Of a stretch of DNA of 64,000 nt, positions 42,461 to 50,052 are shown one piece after another. The stretch comes from CALCKU01 sp964654665 (lineage in GTDB: Bacteria; Pseudomonadota; Alphaproteobacteria; Caulobacterales; Maricaulaceae). Position numbers and translations under genes: made by a program. Location: contig CAZZKV010000010.1 of the NCBI GenBank assembly GCA_964654665.1, positions 1-64,000 of the forward strand, written 5' to 3'. Position 1 is the first letter of the stretch. The number at the start of each line of letters is the position of its first letter. The notes below the pieces were generated by a model. That model was not told the DNA's origin, ran no database searches, and was given only the letters and a program-made list of their open reading frames with translations.

Positions 42461-43219
42461 ATGGCTATAAAGTTGAAAAAAGAGAAAAAAACAAAATCCG
42501 CTACGGCTGAATTGATATCAACGGTTCTTTGGGCCGTGGGATTAGCTTTTGTGTTTCGAACATTTATTTTCCAGCCCTTTCATATTCCGTCAGGCTCTAT
42601 GCAGCCGGGTCTTGTGAAGGGCGATTATATTATCACGTCCAAATACACATTAGGATATGGTCAATTTGCAGCGGTGCCTTTGCCATTTCCCGTTAAAACG
42701 GGCCGACTTTTTGAACGCAAACCTGAACGGGGCGATGTGATTGTTTTTCGGCCAATAGGGAATTCCAAGAACTTTATCAAAAGGCTGATCGGCCTGCCGG
42801 GCGATCAAGTTCAAATGATCAATGGACGATTGCATTTAAATGGCACGCGTATTCAAACCGAAGCTATTGGTATTGAAAGCCGGGAAGATCGTTATGGTAA
42901 TGATGACGAAACAACCGTTTTGAGCGAAACGCTAAAGGATAAAAATTATAAAATTTATGATGATTTGAAAAATAGCCCCGAAGATAACACATCGGTTTTC
43001 ACGGTTCCGGCGGGGCATTATTTTTTTATGGGGGATAATCGGGATCATTCCGCTGATAGCCGTGTGCCAACACCAGCCGGAGCCGGCTATGTTCCAGCAG
43101 AAAATTTAATGGGCAAGGCTGAATTTGTTTTACTCTCCGTCAGTAATGATTTTGTTCTGTATAAACCTTGGACATGGGGTAAAATGCGTTCCGAGCGTTT
43201 TTTTAAAGGTATCCGATGA
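42461..43219 (+). CDS. lepB: Signal peptidase I
   Basis: LepB removes signal peptides from exported proteins at the membrane. After a Lys-rich start and one helix (AELISTVLWAVGLAFVFRTFIF), the catalytic Ser sits in FHIPSGSMQPGL (S in SGSM) and the general-base Lys in FIKRLIGLPGDQV; box E is MGDNRDHSADSR. One transmembrane helix only, unlike E. coli. Length 252. ATGA overlap with rnc. Confidence 0.96.
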   Translation: MAIKLKKEKKTKSATAELISTVLWAVGLAFVFRTFIFQPFHIPSGSMQPGLVKGDYIITSKYTLGYGQFAAVPLPFPVKTGRLFERKPERGDVIVFRPIGNSKNFIKRLIGLPGDQVQMINGRLHLNGTRIQTEAIGIESREDRYGNDDETTVLSETLKDKNYKIYDDLKNSPEDNTSVFTVPAGHYFFMGDNRDHSADSRVPTPAGAGYVPAENLMGKAEFVLLSVSNDFVLYKPWTWGKMRSERFFKGIR

Positions 43220-43905
43220 GTGTTGCCGAACGTCGATTAATGGCTTTAGAAACCGTTATAGATTATAGGTTCGAAGACCGTGATCTTGCCTTACGGGCTT
43301 TGACACATTCCTCTTTTGGGGATGGACGGCGGTACCGTCAGGATAATGAACAACTTGAGTTTTTAGGCGACCGGGTTTTGGGCCTATTAACGGCTGATCT
43401 TATTTTCCGAGATGATTTGAATAATGAAGGGATTATGGCGCGGCAGCTTAATGCGCTTGTACGCAAAGAAACCTGCGCGCGTGTAGCACTGGAAATTGGA
43501 TTGGGAGATGCGTTGCGTATGTCATCGTCGGAAGAAAAACATGGCGGTCGCAATAAGGTCTCGATTTTGGGAGATGCATGTGAAGCGCTTTTAGCTGCGA
43601 TCTATCTAGATGGCGGTATGCAGGCAGCGGAAAAATTTTATATGTCCTATTGGATGGCTGAATATGAAAAAATTCGCACAAAATCGACTAAAGACCCAAA
43701 AACAGAGTTGCAAGAAAAATCTACGAGTTACGGCGGCGGCTTGCCGGAATATGTTGTGATTGATCGCTCAGGGCCGGATCATAAACCCTTATATGTTGTT
43801 GAAGTGCAAGTAAAAAACATGGGATCAGCGCGCGGAACTGGAAAGTCAAAAAAAGATGCTGAACGCTATGCAGCCATGCATCTTTTAGAAAATTGGTCAG
43901 GATGA
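43216..43905 (+). CDS. rnc: Ribonuclease III
   Basis: RNase III cuts double-stranded RNA including rRNA precursors. The catalytic signature NEQLEFLGDRVLGLL (residues about 39-53) and GDACEALLAAIYLDGG (acidic site) are present, and a C-terminal dsRNA-binding domain begins at DPKTELQEKSTSYGGGLPEYV. Overlaps lepB and era by ATGA each, so processing, export and ribosome-assembly genes are translated as a chain. Confidence 0.96.
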   Translation: MSVAERRLMALETVIDYRFEDRDLALRALTHSSFGDGRRYRQDNEQLEFLGDRVLGLLTADLIFRDDLNNEGIMARQLNALVRKETCARVALEIGLGDALRMSSSEEKHGGRNKVSILGDACEALLAAIYLDGGMQAAEKFYMSYWMAEYEKIRTKSTKDPKTELQEKSTSYGGGLPEYVVIDRSGPDHKPLYVVEVQVKNMGSARGTGKSKKDAERYAAMHLLENWSG

Positions 43906-44867
43906 ATATGCAGACACGATCGGGTTTTGCCGCGGTGGTTGGTGCGCCTAATGCAGGTAAATCAACATTGGTTAATGCCCTTGTCGGGGAAAAAATATCA
44001 ATTGTAACACATAAGGTTCAAACAACGCGGTTTCAGGTGCGCGGTATTGCAATGTTGGAAAATGAATCGGGTGCCCGCGCACAGGTGGTTCTAGTTGACA
44101 CACCTGGGATTTTTAAACCTAAGGAAAAAGATCGCCTTGCTCGCTCTATGGTTCATGCCGCTTGGACCGGGGCCGATGATGCCGATGCGATTATTCATGT
44201 GGTTGATGCTCCGGCCCTGTTACGTCACCGCGCCGGCGAAGGCAGCGGGCAGGACCGGCTTGGCGTTGAGGATACAATGCGGGTTGTCGAAGGTTTAAAA
44301 ACCCGAGATCGCGGGGCAATATTTCTGGCCTTGAATAAAATTGATGAAATAGACCATGGCAAGCTTCTTGAACTTATCGCCCATTTTGGGGATATGGATC
44401 TGTATGCGGAGATTTTACTGATATCCGCATTAAATCTCGACGGCATTGAAAATTTGTCGGAAAAATTACTACAAACGATGCCAATCGGCCCTTACCTCTA
44501 TCCGCCAGATCAAGCGGCAGATATTCCATCTCGTCTGATGGCGGCCGAGATCACGCGCGAGAAATTGTTTTTACGCCTGCATGATGAATTGCCTTATGAA
44601 ACCACGGTAGAGACTGAAAGCTGGAAGCAAAAAAAAGATGGTTCTATTCGAATCGAGCAGGTTATTTTTGTTCGCCGTGATAGCCAAAAACCTATTGTTT
44701 TAGGCAAAGGCGGTAAGGCAATTAAAGATATTGGCGCTGGAGCTCGTCACGAAATGCAGGATTGGTTGGGAACAAAAGTACATTTATTTCTCTTTGTAAA
44801 AGTGCGTGAAAATTGGAAAAATGATAGATCGCGCTATATGGATAGTGGGCTTGAGTTCGATGTGTAA
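43902..44867 (+). CDS. era: GTPase Era
   Basis: Era is an essential GTPase for 16S rRNA maturation and 30S assembly. From ATG 43902 (ATGA overlap with rnc): G1 GAPNAGKS (14-21), G3 DTPG (66-69), G4 NKID (145-148), then a KH domain with IVLGKGGKAIKDIGAGAR. The 321-residue chain is slightly longer than E. coli Era (301), partly through a segment between G3 and G4 (about residues 104-121, ALLRHRAGEGSGQDR). TTG at 43893 is a less likely alternate start. Confidence 0.95.
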   Translation: MNMQTRSGFAAVVGAPNAGKSTLVNALVGEKISIVTHKVQTTRFQVRGIAMLENESGARAQVVLVDTPGIFKPKEKDRLARSMVHAAWTGADDADAIIHVVDAPALLRHRAGEGSGQDRLGVEDTMRVVEGLKTRDRGAIFLALNKIDEIDHGKLLELIAHFGDMDLYAEILLISALNLDGIENLSEKLLQTMPIGPYLYPPDQAADIPSRLMAAEITREKLFLRLHDELPYETTVETESWKQKKDGSIRIEQVIFVRRDSQKPIVLGKGGKAIKDIGAGARHEMQDWLGTKVHLFLFVKVRENWKNDRSRYMDSGLEFDV

Positions 44868-44886
44868 TACCTAGCGGAGCAGGGTC

Positions 44887-45615
44887 ATGGATTGGCAGGG
44901 CGAGGGGTATATTCTTTCTGTAAGGAAACACGGGGAAACCTCTGCTATCATTGATGTTTTTACGCGTGATCGAGGTCGTCATCTTGGCCTTGTGCGCGGT
45001 GGTGCCGGCCGCCGTATGCGCCCTGTTTTACAGGCTGGAAATAAAATACAGATTGAATGGCGGGCGAGGCTGTCCGAACATTTAGGATATTATACGGTTG
45101 AAAGCCTATCCTCGCGGGCCGCGGAATTGATGGATGATCGTTTATCTCTGGCGGGATTAAATGCTTTGAGTGCGATGACGCGGGAAACGCTGCCAGAGCG
45201 CGAAGCTCAAAGCCAAGTGTTTGATGCCTTTGAAGTGTTATTGGACAACCTACATCGGCCTGATATTTGGCCCGCCCTTTATATTCGCTGGGAAATGGGA
45301 TTATTAACGGCCATGGGGTATGGTTTAGATTTAACAACCTGTGCGGCGACAGGTCAAAATGATAATCTGACACATGTGTCCCCGCGGTCTGGTCGAGCCG
45401 TCAGCGCCTCTGCGGCTGAACCCTATCTCGATAAATTATTGGCGCTGCCAAACTTTCTATGTGGTGCGCGCCATATAACGACACAGGATATAGAAAAAGG
45501 AATGCTGTTGACGGGATATTTCCTAGAAACACGTATGCAGTGGGGCGTAAACCGTACTTTACCCGAAGCTCGGGCTCAGATGATTATACGCTTGAAAGAA
45601 GAGGGCTATGCCTAA
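44887..45615 (+). CDS. recO: DNA repair protein RecO
   Basis: RecO helps load RecA onto SSB-coated single strands (RecFOR). Seen: WQGEGYILSVRKHGETSAII with an OB-fold start, HLGLVRGGAGRRMRPVLQAGN, and LTTCAATGQNDNLTHVSPRSGRAVSASA as the usual C-terminal region. Only one of the zinc cysteines of E. coli-type proteins is present, as in many alphaproteobacteria. 242 residues. Its final codons overlap the cupin gene by eight bases. Confidence 0.93.
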   Translation: MDWQGEGYILSVRKHGETSAIIDVFTRDRGRHLGLVRGGAGRRMRPVLQAGNKIQIEWRARLSEHLGYYTVESLSSRAAELMDDRLSLAGLNALSAMTRETLPEREAQSQVFDAFEVLLDNLHRPDIWPALYIRWEMGLLTAMGYGLDLTTCAATGQNDNLTHVSPRSGRAVSASAAEPYLDKLLALPNFLCGARHITTQDIEKGMLLTGYFLETRMQWGVNRTLPEARAQMIIRLKEEGYA

Positions 45616-45958
45616 ACTTATACCGGATAGACAAGAGGCCACTTGGGGGCGGATGATTTGGTTGTGTCATGATCAAAATGCCGTAAATCCTGATATGTCC
45701 CTCGCGCGTATGGAAGTGGATATCGGCCAAACATCCGATTCGCATCGCCACGGAAACTGTCATGAAGTCCTTCATGTTTTAAACGGGCACATTATTCAAA
45801 TAGTTGACGGAATAAAAACGGAGATGGTGCCGGGCGATACACTTTTTATTCCGAAAGGGCATAGTCACTATACGATGAATACGGGTTCTGAACGCGCAGT
45901 TTTAATGATTAGCTATTCCGAAGAAAAACGAGATTATGAGCCCGCCGAAGGCTCTTAA
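45608..45958 (+). CDS. Small cupin-domain protein
   Basis: A 116-residue single-domain cupin. Motif 1 is SHRHGNCHEVLHVLNGH (G-x5-H-x-H-x3,4-E-x6-G pattern) and motif 2 is PGDTLFIPKGHSHYTMN (G-x5-P-x-G-x2-H-x3-N). Those histidines would bind a metal. Family members include sugar isomerases, dioxygenases and regulators; nothing in the sequence selects a substrate. It is co-translated with recO (8-base overlap), so may just be carried on the same transcript. Confidence 0.82.
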   Translation: MPKLIPDRQEATWGRMIWLCHDQNAVNPDMSLARMEVDIGQTSDSHRHGNCHEVLHVLNGHIIQIVDGIKTEMVPGDTLFIPKGHSHYTMNTGSERAVLMISYSEEKRDYEPAEGS

Positions 45959-45999
45959 AATGCTATGGTAATTCCGAATCATATTTCGGGTAAATAAAA

Positions 46000-48243
46000 A
46001 TGGCAAAAACCACGCATAACGGCCTGCCGCCAGCAGATATTATTGAAGAACATATTGATGATGCGCTATCCTCGCGCTATCTGGCCTATGCTCTTTCTAC
46101 GATTACAATGCGGGCTTTGCCCGATGTGCGCGACGGGCTAAAACCTGTTCATCGCCGCATTCTTTATGCCATGCGTCAGTTAAAATTAAATCCAGAGACA
46201 GCCCATAAAAAATGCGCACGGATTGTTGGGGATGTTATGGGGCAATATCACCCCCATGGAGACCAATCTATTTATGATGCACTGGTTAAGCTAAGTCAGG
46301 AGTTTTCAACACGTTATCCACTTGTCGACGGGCAAGGAAATTTTGGCAATATTGACGGCGATTCAGCTGCGGCTATGCGTTATACCGAAGCCCGCATGAT
46401 GGCTGCGGGGGTAGCATTGCTGGATGGTATTGATGAAGATGCCGTTGATTTCATAGCGACATATAATGAAGAAGATGAAGAACCGGCGGTTTTACCCGGC
46501 GGCTTCCCCAATCTTCTTGCGAATGGGGCAACGGGAATTGCGGTTGGTATGGCAACCTCTATTCCGCCGCATAATCTAGGTGAAATTTGTAACGCGGCCC
46601 TTCATTTGATCAAAGCTCCGCGTGCACGGATTGAAACACTAATGGACCATATTCAAGGCCCCGACTTTCCAACGGGGGGTATCATTGTCGAACCCAAGGC
46701 CAATATGCTCGAAGCCTATGCGACAGGTAAAGGCGGGTTCCGGGTGCGGGCGCGTTGGCACAAAGAAGATATAGGCCGCGGACAATGGCAAATTGTGGTT
46801 ACAGAGATTCCCTATCAAGTACAAAAGTCCCGCCTGATCGAAAAATTAGCCGAAGCGATTGAAACAAAGAAAGTTCCATGGCTGGAAGATGTTCGCGATG
46901 AAAGCGCTGAAGATGTGCGTATTATTCTAGAACCCAAAAGTAAAAACATTGAAGCCGATATTTTAATGGAGAGCCTTTTCAAATTTACGGAGCTGGAGAC
47001 CCGTATTTCTTTGAATATGAATGTACTTGATGCGACCCGTACTCCGCGCGTTATGAATTTGAGAGAAGTGCTGCAAGCTTTTCTGGATCATCGCCGGAAT
47101 GTCTTGCAACGCCGAACGCAACAACGGCTTGGCAAAATAATTGATCGAATGGAAATTTTAGAAGGCTATCGTATTGCCTTTTTAAATTTAGATGAAGTTA
47201 TCAGAATTATCCGGTTTGAAGATAAGCCTAAAACCGAATTGATTAAAGCATTTAAACTGACAGACCGGCAAGCCGATGCTATTTTAAATATGCGGTTGCG
47301 AGCTTTGAATAAATTGCAAGAAATTGAAATTAAAACCGAATTTGATCAATTGGCTAATGAGAAAAAGACACTGGATGAATTACTAGCCTCTACAGACCGA
47401 CAATGGAAAACGATTGCCGGGCAAATCCGAGAATTAAGGGAGGCTTATAAGACAGATAAAAGACGGAGCGGTTTTGCCGATCAACCCGATATGGATATCG
47501 ATTTTGCCACTGCTTTTATTGCGAAAGAACCAATTACAGTTGTTCTGTCGGAAAAGGGATGGATTCGGGCCATGAAGGGCAAGGTGGATGATGTCTCGTC
47601 GCTTAAGTTCAAAGAAGGTGATGGCCCGGCATTTATTGTACCGGCCGAAACAACCGATAAACTTATTATGTTTGCCTCTAATGGTAAATTTTACACATTA
47701 AGTGGTGATAAATTACCCGGCGGGCGCGGCAATGGCGAACCCGTTCGCTTAATGGTTGATCTGGAAGATGATCATGTGCCGATTGGCTTGTTTTTGCATA
47801 ATCCCGAGCGCGAACTTTTAATAGCCAGTAGTGATGGGTATGGTTTTCGCGTTAAAGAAAACGAAATTGTGGCGTCAACCCGCGGGGGGCGAAAAACATT
47901 AAATGTCAAAGGGGATGTCGAAGCCTTAAGATGTGTTGAGGTTGTTGGGAGTAAAATTGCGTCTATAGGAGAAAACCGAAAAATACTCATTTTTGACATT
48001 AGTGAGTTGCCCGAGATGGGACGCGGCAAAGGTGTCCGAATTCAAAAATATAAGGATGGCGGCCTAGCCGATGTAACGACATTTAATCCAGATGAAGGCC
48101 TTGCATTTATCGATAGTGCAGGGCGCCGCAATAGTGTTTCGGACTGGACTATGTTGGAGGGCAAGCGGGCGCAGGCCGGACGTATGGCTCCGCGCGGCTT
48201 TTCCCGTAGTGGTACTTTCGCGCCTGACAAACGATTGAAATAG
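46000..48243 (+). CDS. parC: DNA topoisomerase IV subunit A
   Basis: ParC decatenates daughter chromosomes together with ParE (not in the window). The active-site Tyr is Y128 in AAMRYTEARM; the quinolone-determining region is YHPHGDQSIYDALV (83-96), with Gln89 at the place of E. coli ParC Ser80. The domain order is winged-helix/tower, coiled coil, then a short C-terminal beta-pinwheel from about residue 500. Length 747 and the small C-terminal part fit ParC, not GyrA. It starts 41 bases after the cupin and is followed by a terminator-like hairpin. Confidence 0.95.
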   Translation: MAKTTHNGLPPADIIEEHIDDALSSRYLAYALSTITMRALPDVRDGLKPVHRRILYAMRQLKLNPETAHKKCARIVGDVMGQYHPHGDQSIYDALVKLSQEFSTRYPLVDGQGNFGNIDGDSAAAMRYTEARMMAAGVALLDGIDEDAVDFIATYNEEDEEPAVLPGGFPNLLANGATGIAVGMATSIPPHNLGEICNAALHLIKAPRARIETLMDHIQGPDFPTGGIIVEPKANMLEAYATGKGGFRVRARWHKEDIGRGQWQIVVTEIPYQVQKSRLIEKLAEAIETKKVPWLEDVRDESAEDVRIILEPKSKNIEADILMESLFKFTELETRISLNMNVLDATRTPRVMNLREVLQAFLDHRRNVLQRRTQQRLGKIIDRMEILEGYRIAFLNLDEVIRIIRFEDKPKTELIKAFKLTDRQADAILNMRLRALNKLQEIEIKTEFDQLANEKKTLDELLASTDRQWKTIAGQIRELREAYKTDKRRSGFADQPDMDIDFATAFIAKEPITVVLSEKGWIRAMKGKVDDVSSLKFKEGDGPAFIVPAETTDKLIMFASNGKFYTLSGDKLPGGRGNGEPVRLMVDLEDDHVPIGLFLHNPERELLIASSDGYGFRVKENEIVASTRGGRKTLNVKGDVEALRCVEVVGSKIASIGENRKILIFDISELPEMGRGKGVRIQKYKDGGLADVTTFNPDEGLAFIDSAGRRNSVSDWTMLEGKRAQAGRMAPRGFSRSGTFAPDKRLK

Positions 48244-48247
48244 TTTT

Positions 48248-48273
48248 GTGAAATAGGGTTTTCACTTGTTTTT
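48248..48273 (+). terminator. Terminator-like hairpin after parC
   Basis: GTGAAA (48248-48253) and TTTCAC (48260-48265) make a 6-bp stem with a six-base loop TAGGGT and are followed by TTGTTTTT (48266-48273). It lies four bases past the parC stop; lemA starts 52 bases further. The stem has few GC pairs, so efficiency may be moderate. Confidence 0.5.
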
Positions 48274-48325
48274 ATGCGCTTTTTCGCCTTAAATCAGGGT
48301 TCAGATTATATAATGGTGCAGTCAT

Positions 48326-48886
48326 ATGGAAATCTTACTTGTCATTCTCGGCATTATTGTCGTTATAGCTTTTATCTTGATCGGTATTTACAACCGTCTG
48401 GTTGCTCTGCGTCAAACATGTAATCAGGCTTGGTCAGATATTGAGGTGCAGCTTAAACAACGCCAAGACCTTGTTCCGCAATTGGTTAATACAGTTAAAG
48501 GCTATGCCAAACATGAAAAATCAACCTTTGAAGAGGTTGTCAAAGCCCGGCAAATGGCAGTATCGGCCAATACACCGGGCGCGCAGGCCGCCGCCGAAGG
48601 TATGTTGTCACAAGCTTTGGGAAAATTATTTGCATTGGCCGAGGCTTATCCGGAATTAAAGGCAAATGAAAATTTCCTGCAATTACAAGATCAATTATCT
48701 GATATTGAAAATAAAATTGCCGCCGCTCGCCGGTTTTATAATAATGCCGTACAAGAGTATAATACCGGACGGGAACAATTTCCTGCCGTCTTGATTGCGG
48801 GGCCTTTTGGATTCCATGAACGTGAGTTTTTTGAAGCACCAGAAGGACGCGAAGCGCTGCAAACGCCGGTTGAGGTTCAGTTTTAA
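48326..48886 (+). CDS. lemA: LemA family protein
   Basis: A 186-residue LemA protein with one N-terminal helix (ILLVILGIIVVIAFILIGIY) and a long helical bundle: CNQAWSDIEVQLKQRQDLVP, YAKHEKSTFEEVVKARQ and DIENKIAAARRFYNNAVQEY, all family-typical. It is probably exported with the bulk of the protein outside. The M48 peptidase gene follows at once, a common pairing. Function of LemA is not established. A TATAAT at 48309-48314 lies upstream, without a good -35. Confidence 0.93.
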   Translation: MEILLVILGIIVVIAFILIGIYNRLVALRQTCNQAWSDIEVQLKQRQDLVPQLVNTVKGYAKHEKSTFEEVVKARQMAVSANTPGAQAAAEGMLSQALGKLFALAEAYPELKANENFLQLQDQLSDIENKIAAARRFYNNAVQEYNTGREQFPAVLIAGPFGFHEREFFEAPEGREALQTPVEVQF

Positions 48887-48925
48887 GATCATCGCTGCTT
48901 GGAACAGCGCGAGAGGCCGCTCGCT

Positions 48926-50002
48926 ATGATTGAAGCCTACGGGTTAAAGACGCATATCTGGAATAATAATCTACGCAGCGTAGGCTTATTGTTGTTTTTC
49001 CCGATATTGCTGATGCTTTTGGCTTATGGCGTTGTTCTGCTCTTTACAGGCTATACAAGTGATGGTGATGTTCAATCAGCTTTATTGGATGCAAACCGGA
49101 CTATTCCGGTCATAGCCCCATGGGCAATTGGCGGGGCTGCGGGATGGTTTGCTGTGGCATTTCTTGGGCATCAAAAGATGATCGATATGGCCACAAAAGC
49201 CCGGTCCGTGACGCAAGCGGAGGAACCGCGAGCCTATAATATGTTGGAAAATTTATCTATCTCTCGCGGCCAGACAATGCCACGTCTTAAAATTATTGAG
49301 ACACCAGCTATGAATGCCTATGCGAGCGGTATTCGGGATAAAAACTATACGGTAACATTAACACGGGGATTAATGAATAATTTGGATGATGCAGAACTGC
49401 GCGCTGTTATTGCCCATGAATTATCGCATATACGGCATAAAGATGTTCGGGTTTTGATTATTGCCGTTATATTCGTTGGGATATTTTCCTTTTTTGGCGA
49501 AATTGTTGTTCGCGGAGCTTTGCGAACAAATTATTCGCGTAGCGTTCGCCATCATAGACGCAGCGGCGGGGGCAATTCCGGCGCTTTGATATTTTTTGCT
49601 ATTGCAATAATCGCCGTATCTTATTTTTTGGCAATGTTGGTTCGGTTTTCACTATCGCGAAAGCGGGAATATATGGCTGATGCCGGGGCGGTTGAATTAA
49701 CGAAAGATCCTGATGCAATGATCCGCGCTTTGCAAAAAATATCGGGCAAAGCGGATCTGGGCGGTGTGCCAGCTGAAGTGATGGAAATGGCTATTGAAAA
49801 CCCCGCAACCGGATTTGCAGGAATGTTTGCTACTCATCCACCGATTGAAAAACGTATTGACGCGCTGGTAAAATTTGCTGGCGGACGGCCCGATAGCAAA
49901 AGTAATATGCCCCAAAACCGATATCGATCACAAGACCGTGAAGGCGATACAACCCGGCCAAGTCCGATAGGGCGTCGCGGACCATGGACACGCCCGCGTT
50001 AA
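48926..50002 (+). CDS. M48 family metallopeptidase (HtpX-like)
   Basis: From ATG 48926 (GAGAGG about nine bases upstream) the protein has 358 residues. Zinc site HELSH at 164-168, with the third ligand probably in EYMADAGAVEL. Membrane helices: about residues 20-40, 64-81 and 176-197, then GALIFFAIAIIAVSYFLAML. It resembles HtpX/Oma1-like membrane quality-control peptidases but has a proline- and arginine-rich tail (RPSPIGRRGPWTRPR). Coupled with LemA. Confidence 0.88.
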   Translation: MIEAYGLKTHIWNNNLRSVGLLLFFPILLMLLAYGVVLLFTGYTSDGDVQSALLDANRTIPVIAPWAIGGAAGWFAVAFLGHQKMIDMATKARSVTQAEEPRAYNMLENLSISRGQTMPRLKIIETPAMNAYASGIRDKNYTVTLTRGLMNNLDDAELRAVIAHELSHIRHKDVRVLIIAVIFVGIFSFFGEIVVRGALRTNYSRSVRHHRRSGGGNSGALIFFAIAIIAVSYFLAMLVRFSLSRKREYMADAGAVELTKDPDAMIRALQKISGKADLGGVPAEVMEMAIENPATGFAGMFATHPPIEKRIDALVKFAGGRPDSKSNMPQNRYRSQDREGDTTRPSPIGRRGPWTRPR

Positions 50003-50052
50003 AACTATAGTTTCCACATCAAATAAATATAATATTTATAGGGTATATATCT

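Noticed and set aside
46313..46322. DnaA-box-like TTATCCACT inside parC
   Set aside because: It encodes the conserved YPLVD segment of topoisomerase A subunits; no clustered boxes or AT-rich unwinding stretch nearby.
50023..50039. AT-only inverted repeat ATAAATA/TATTTAT before the M16 gene
   Set aside because: All A/T, common by chance in AT-rich gaps; includes TATAAT but no matching -35.
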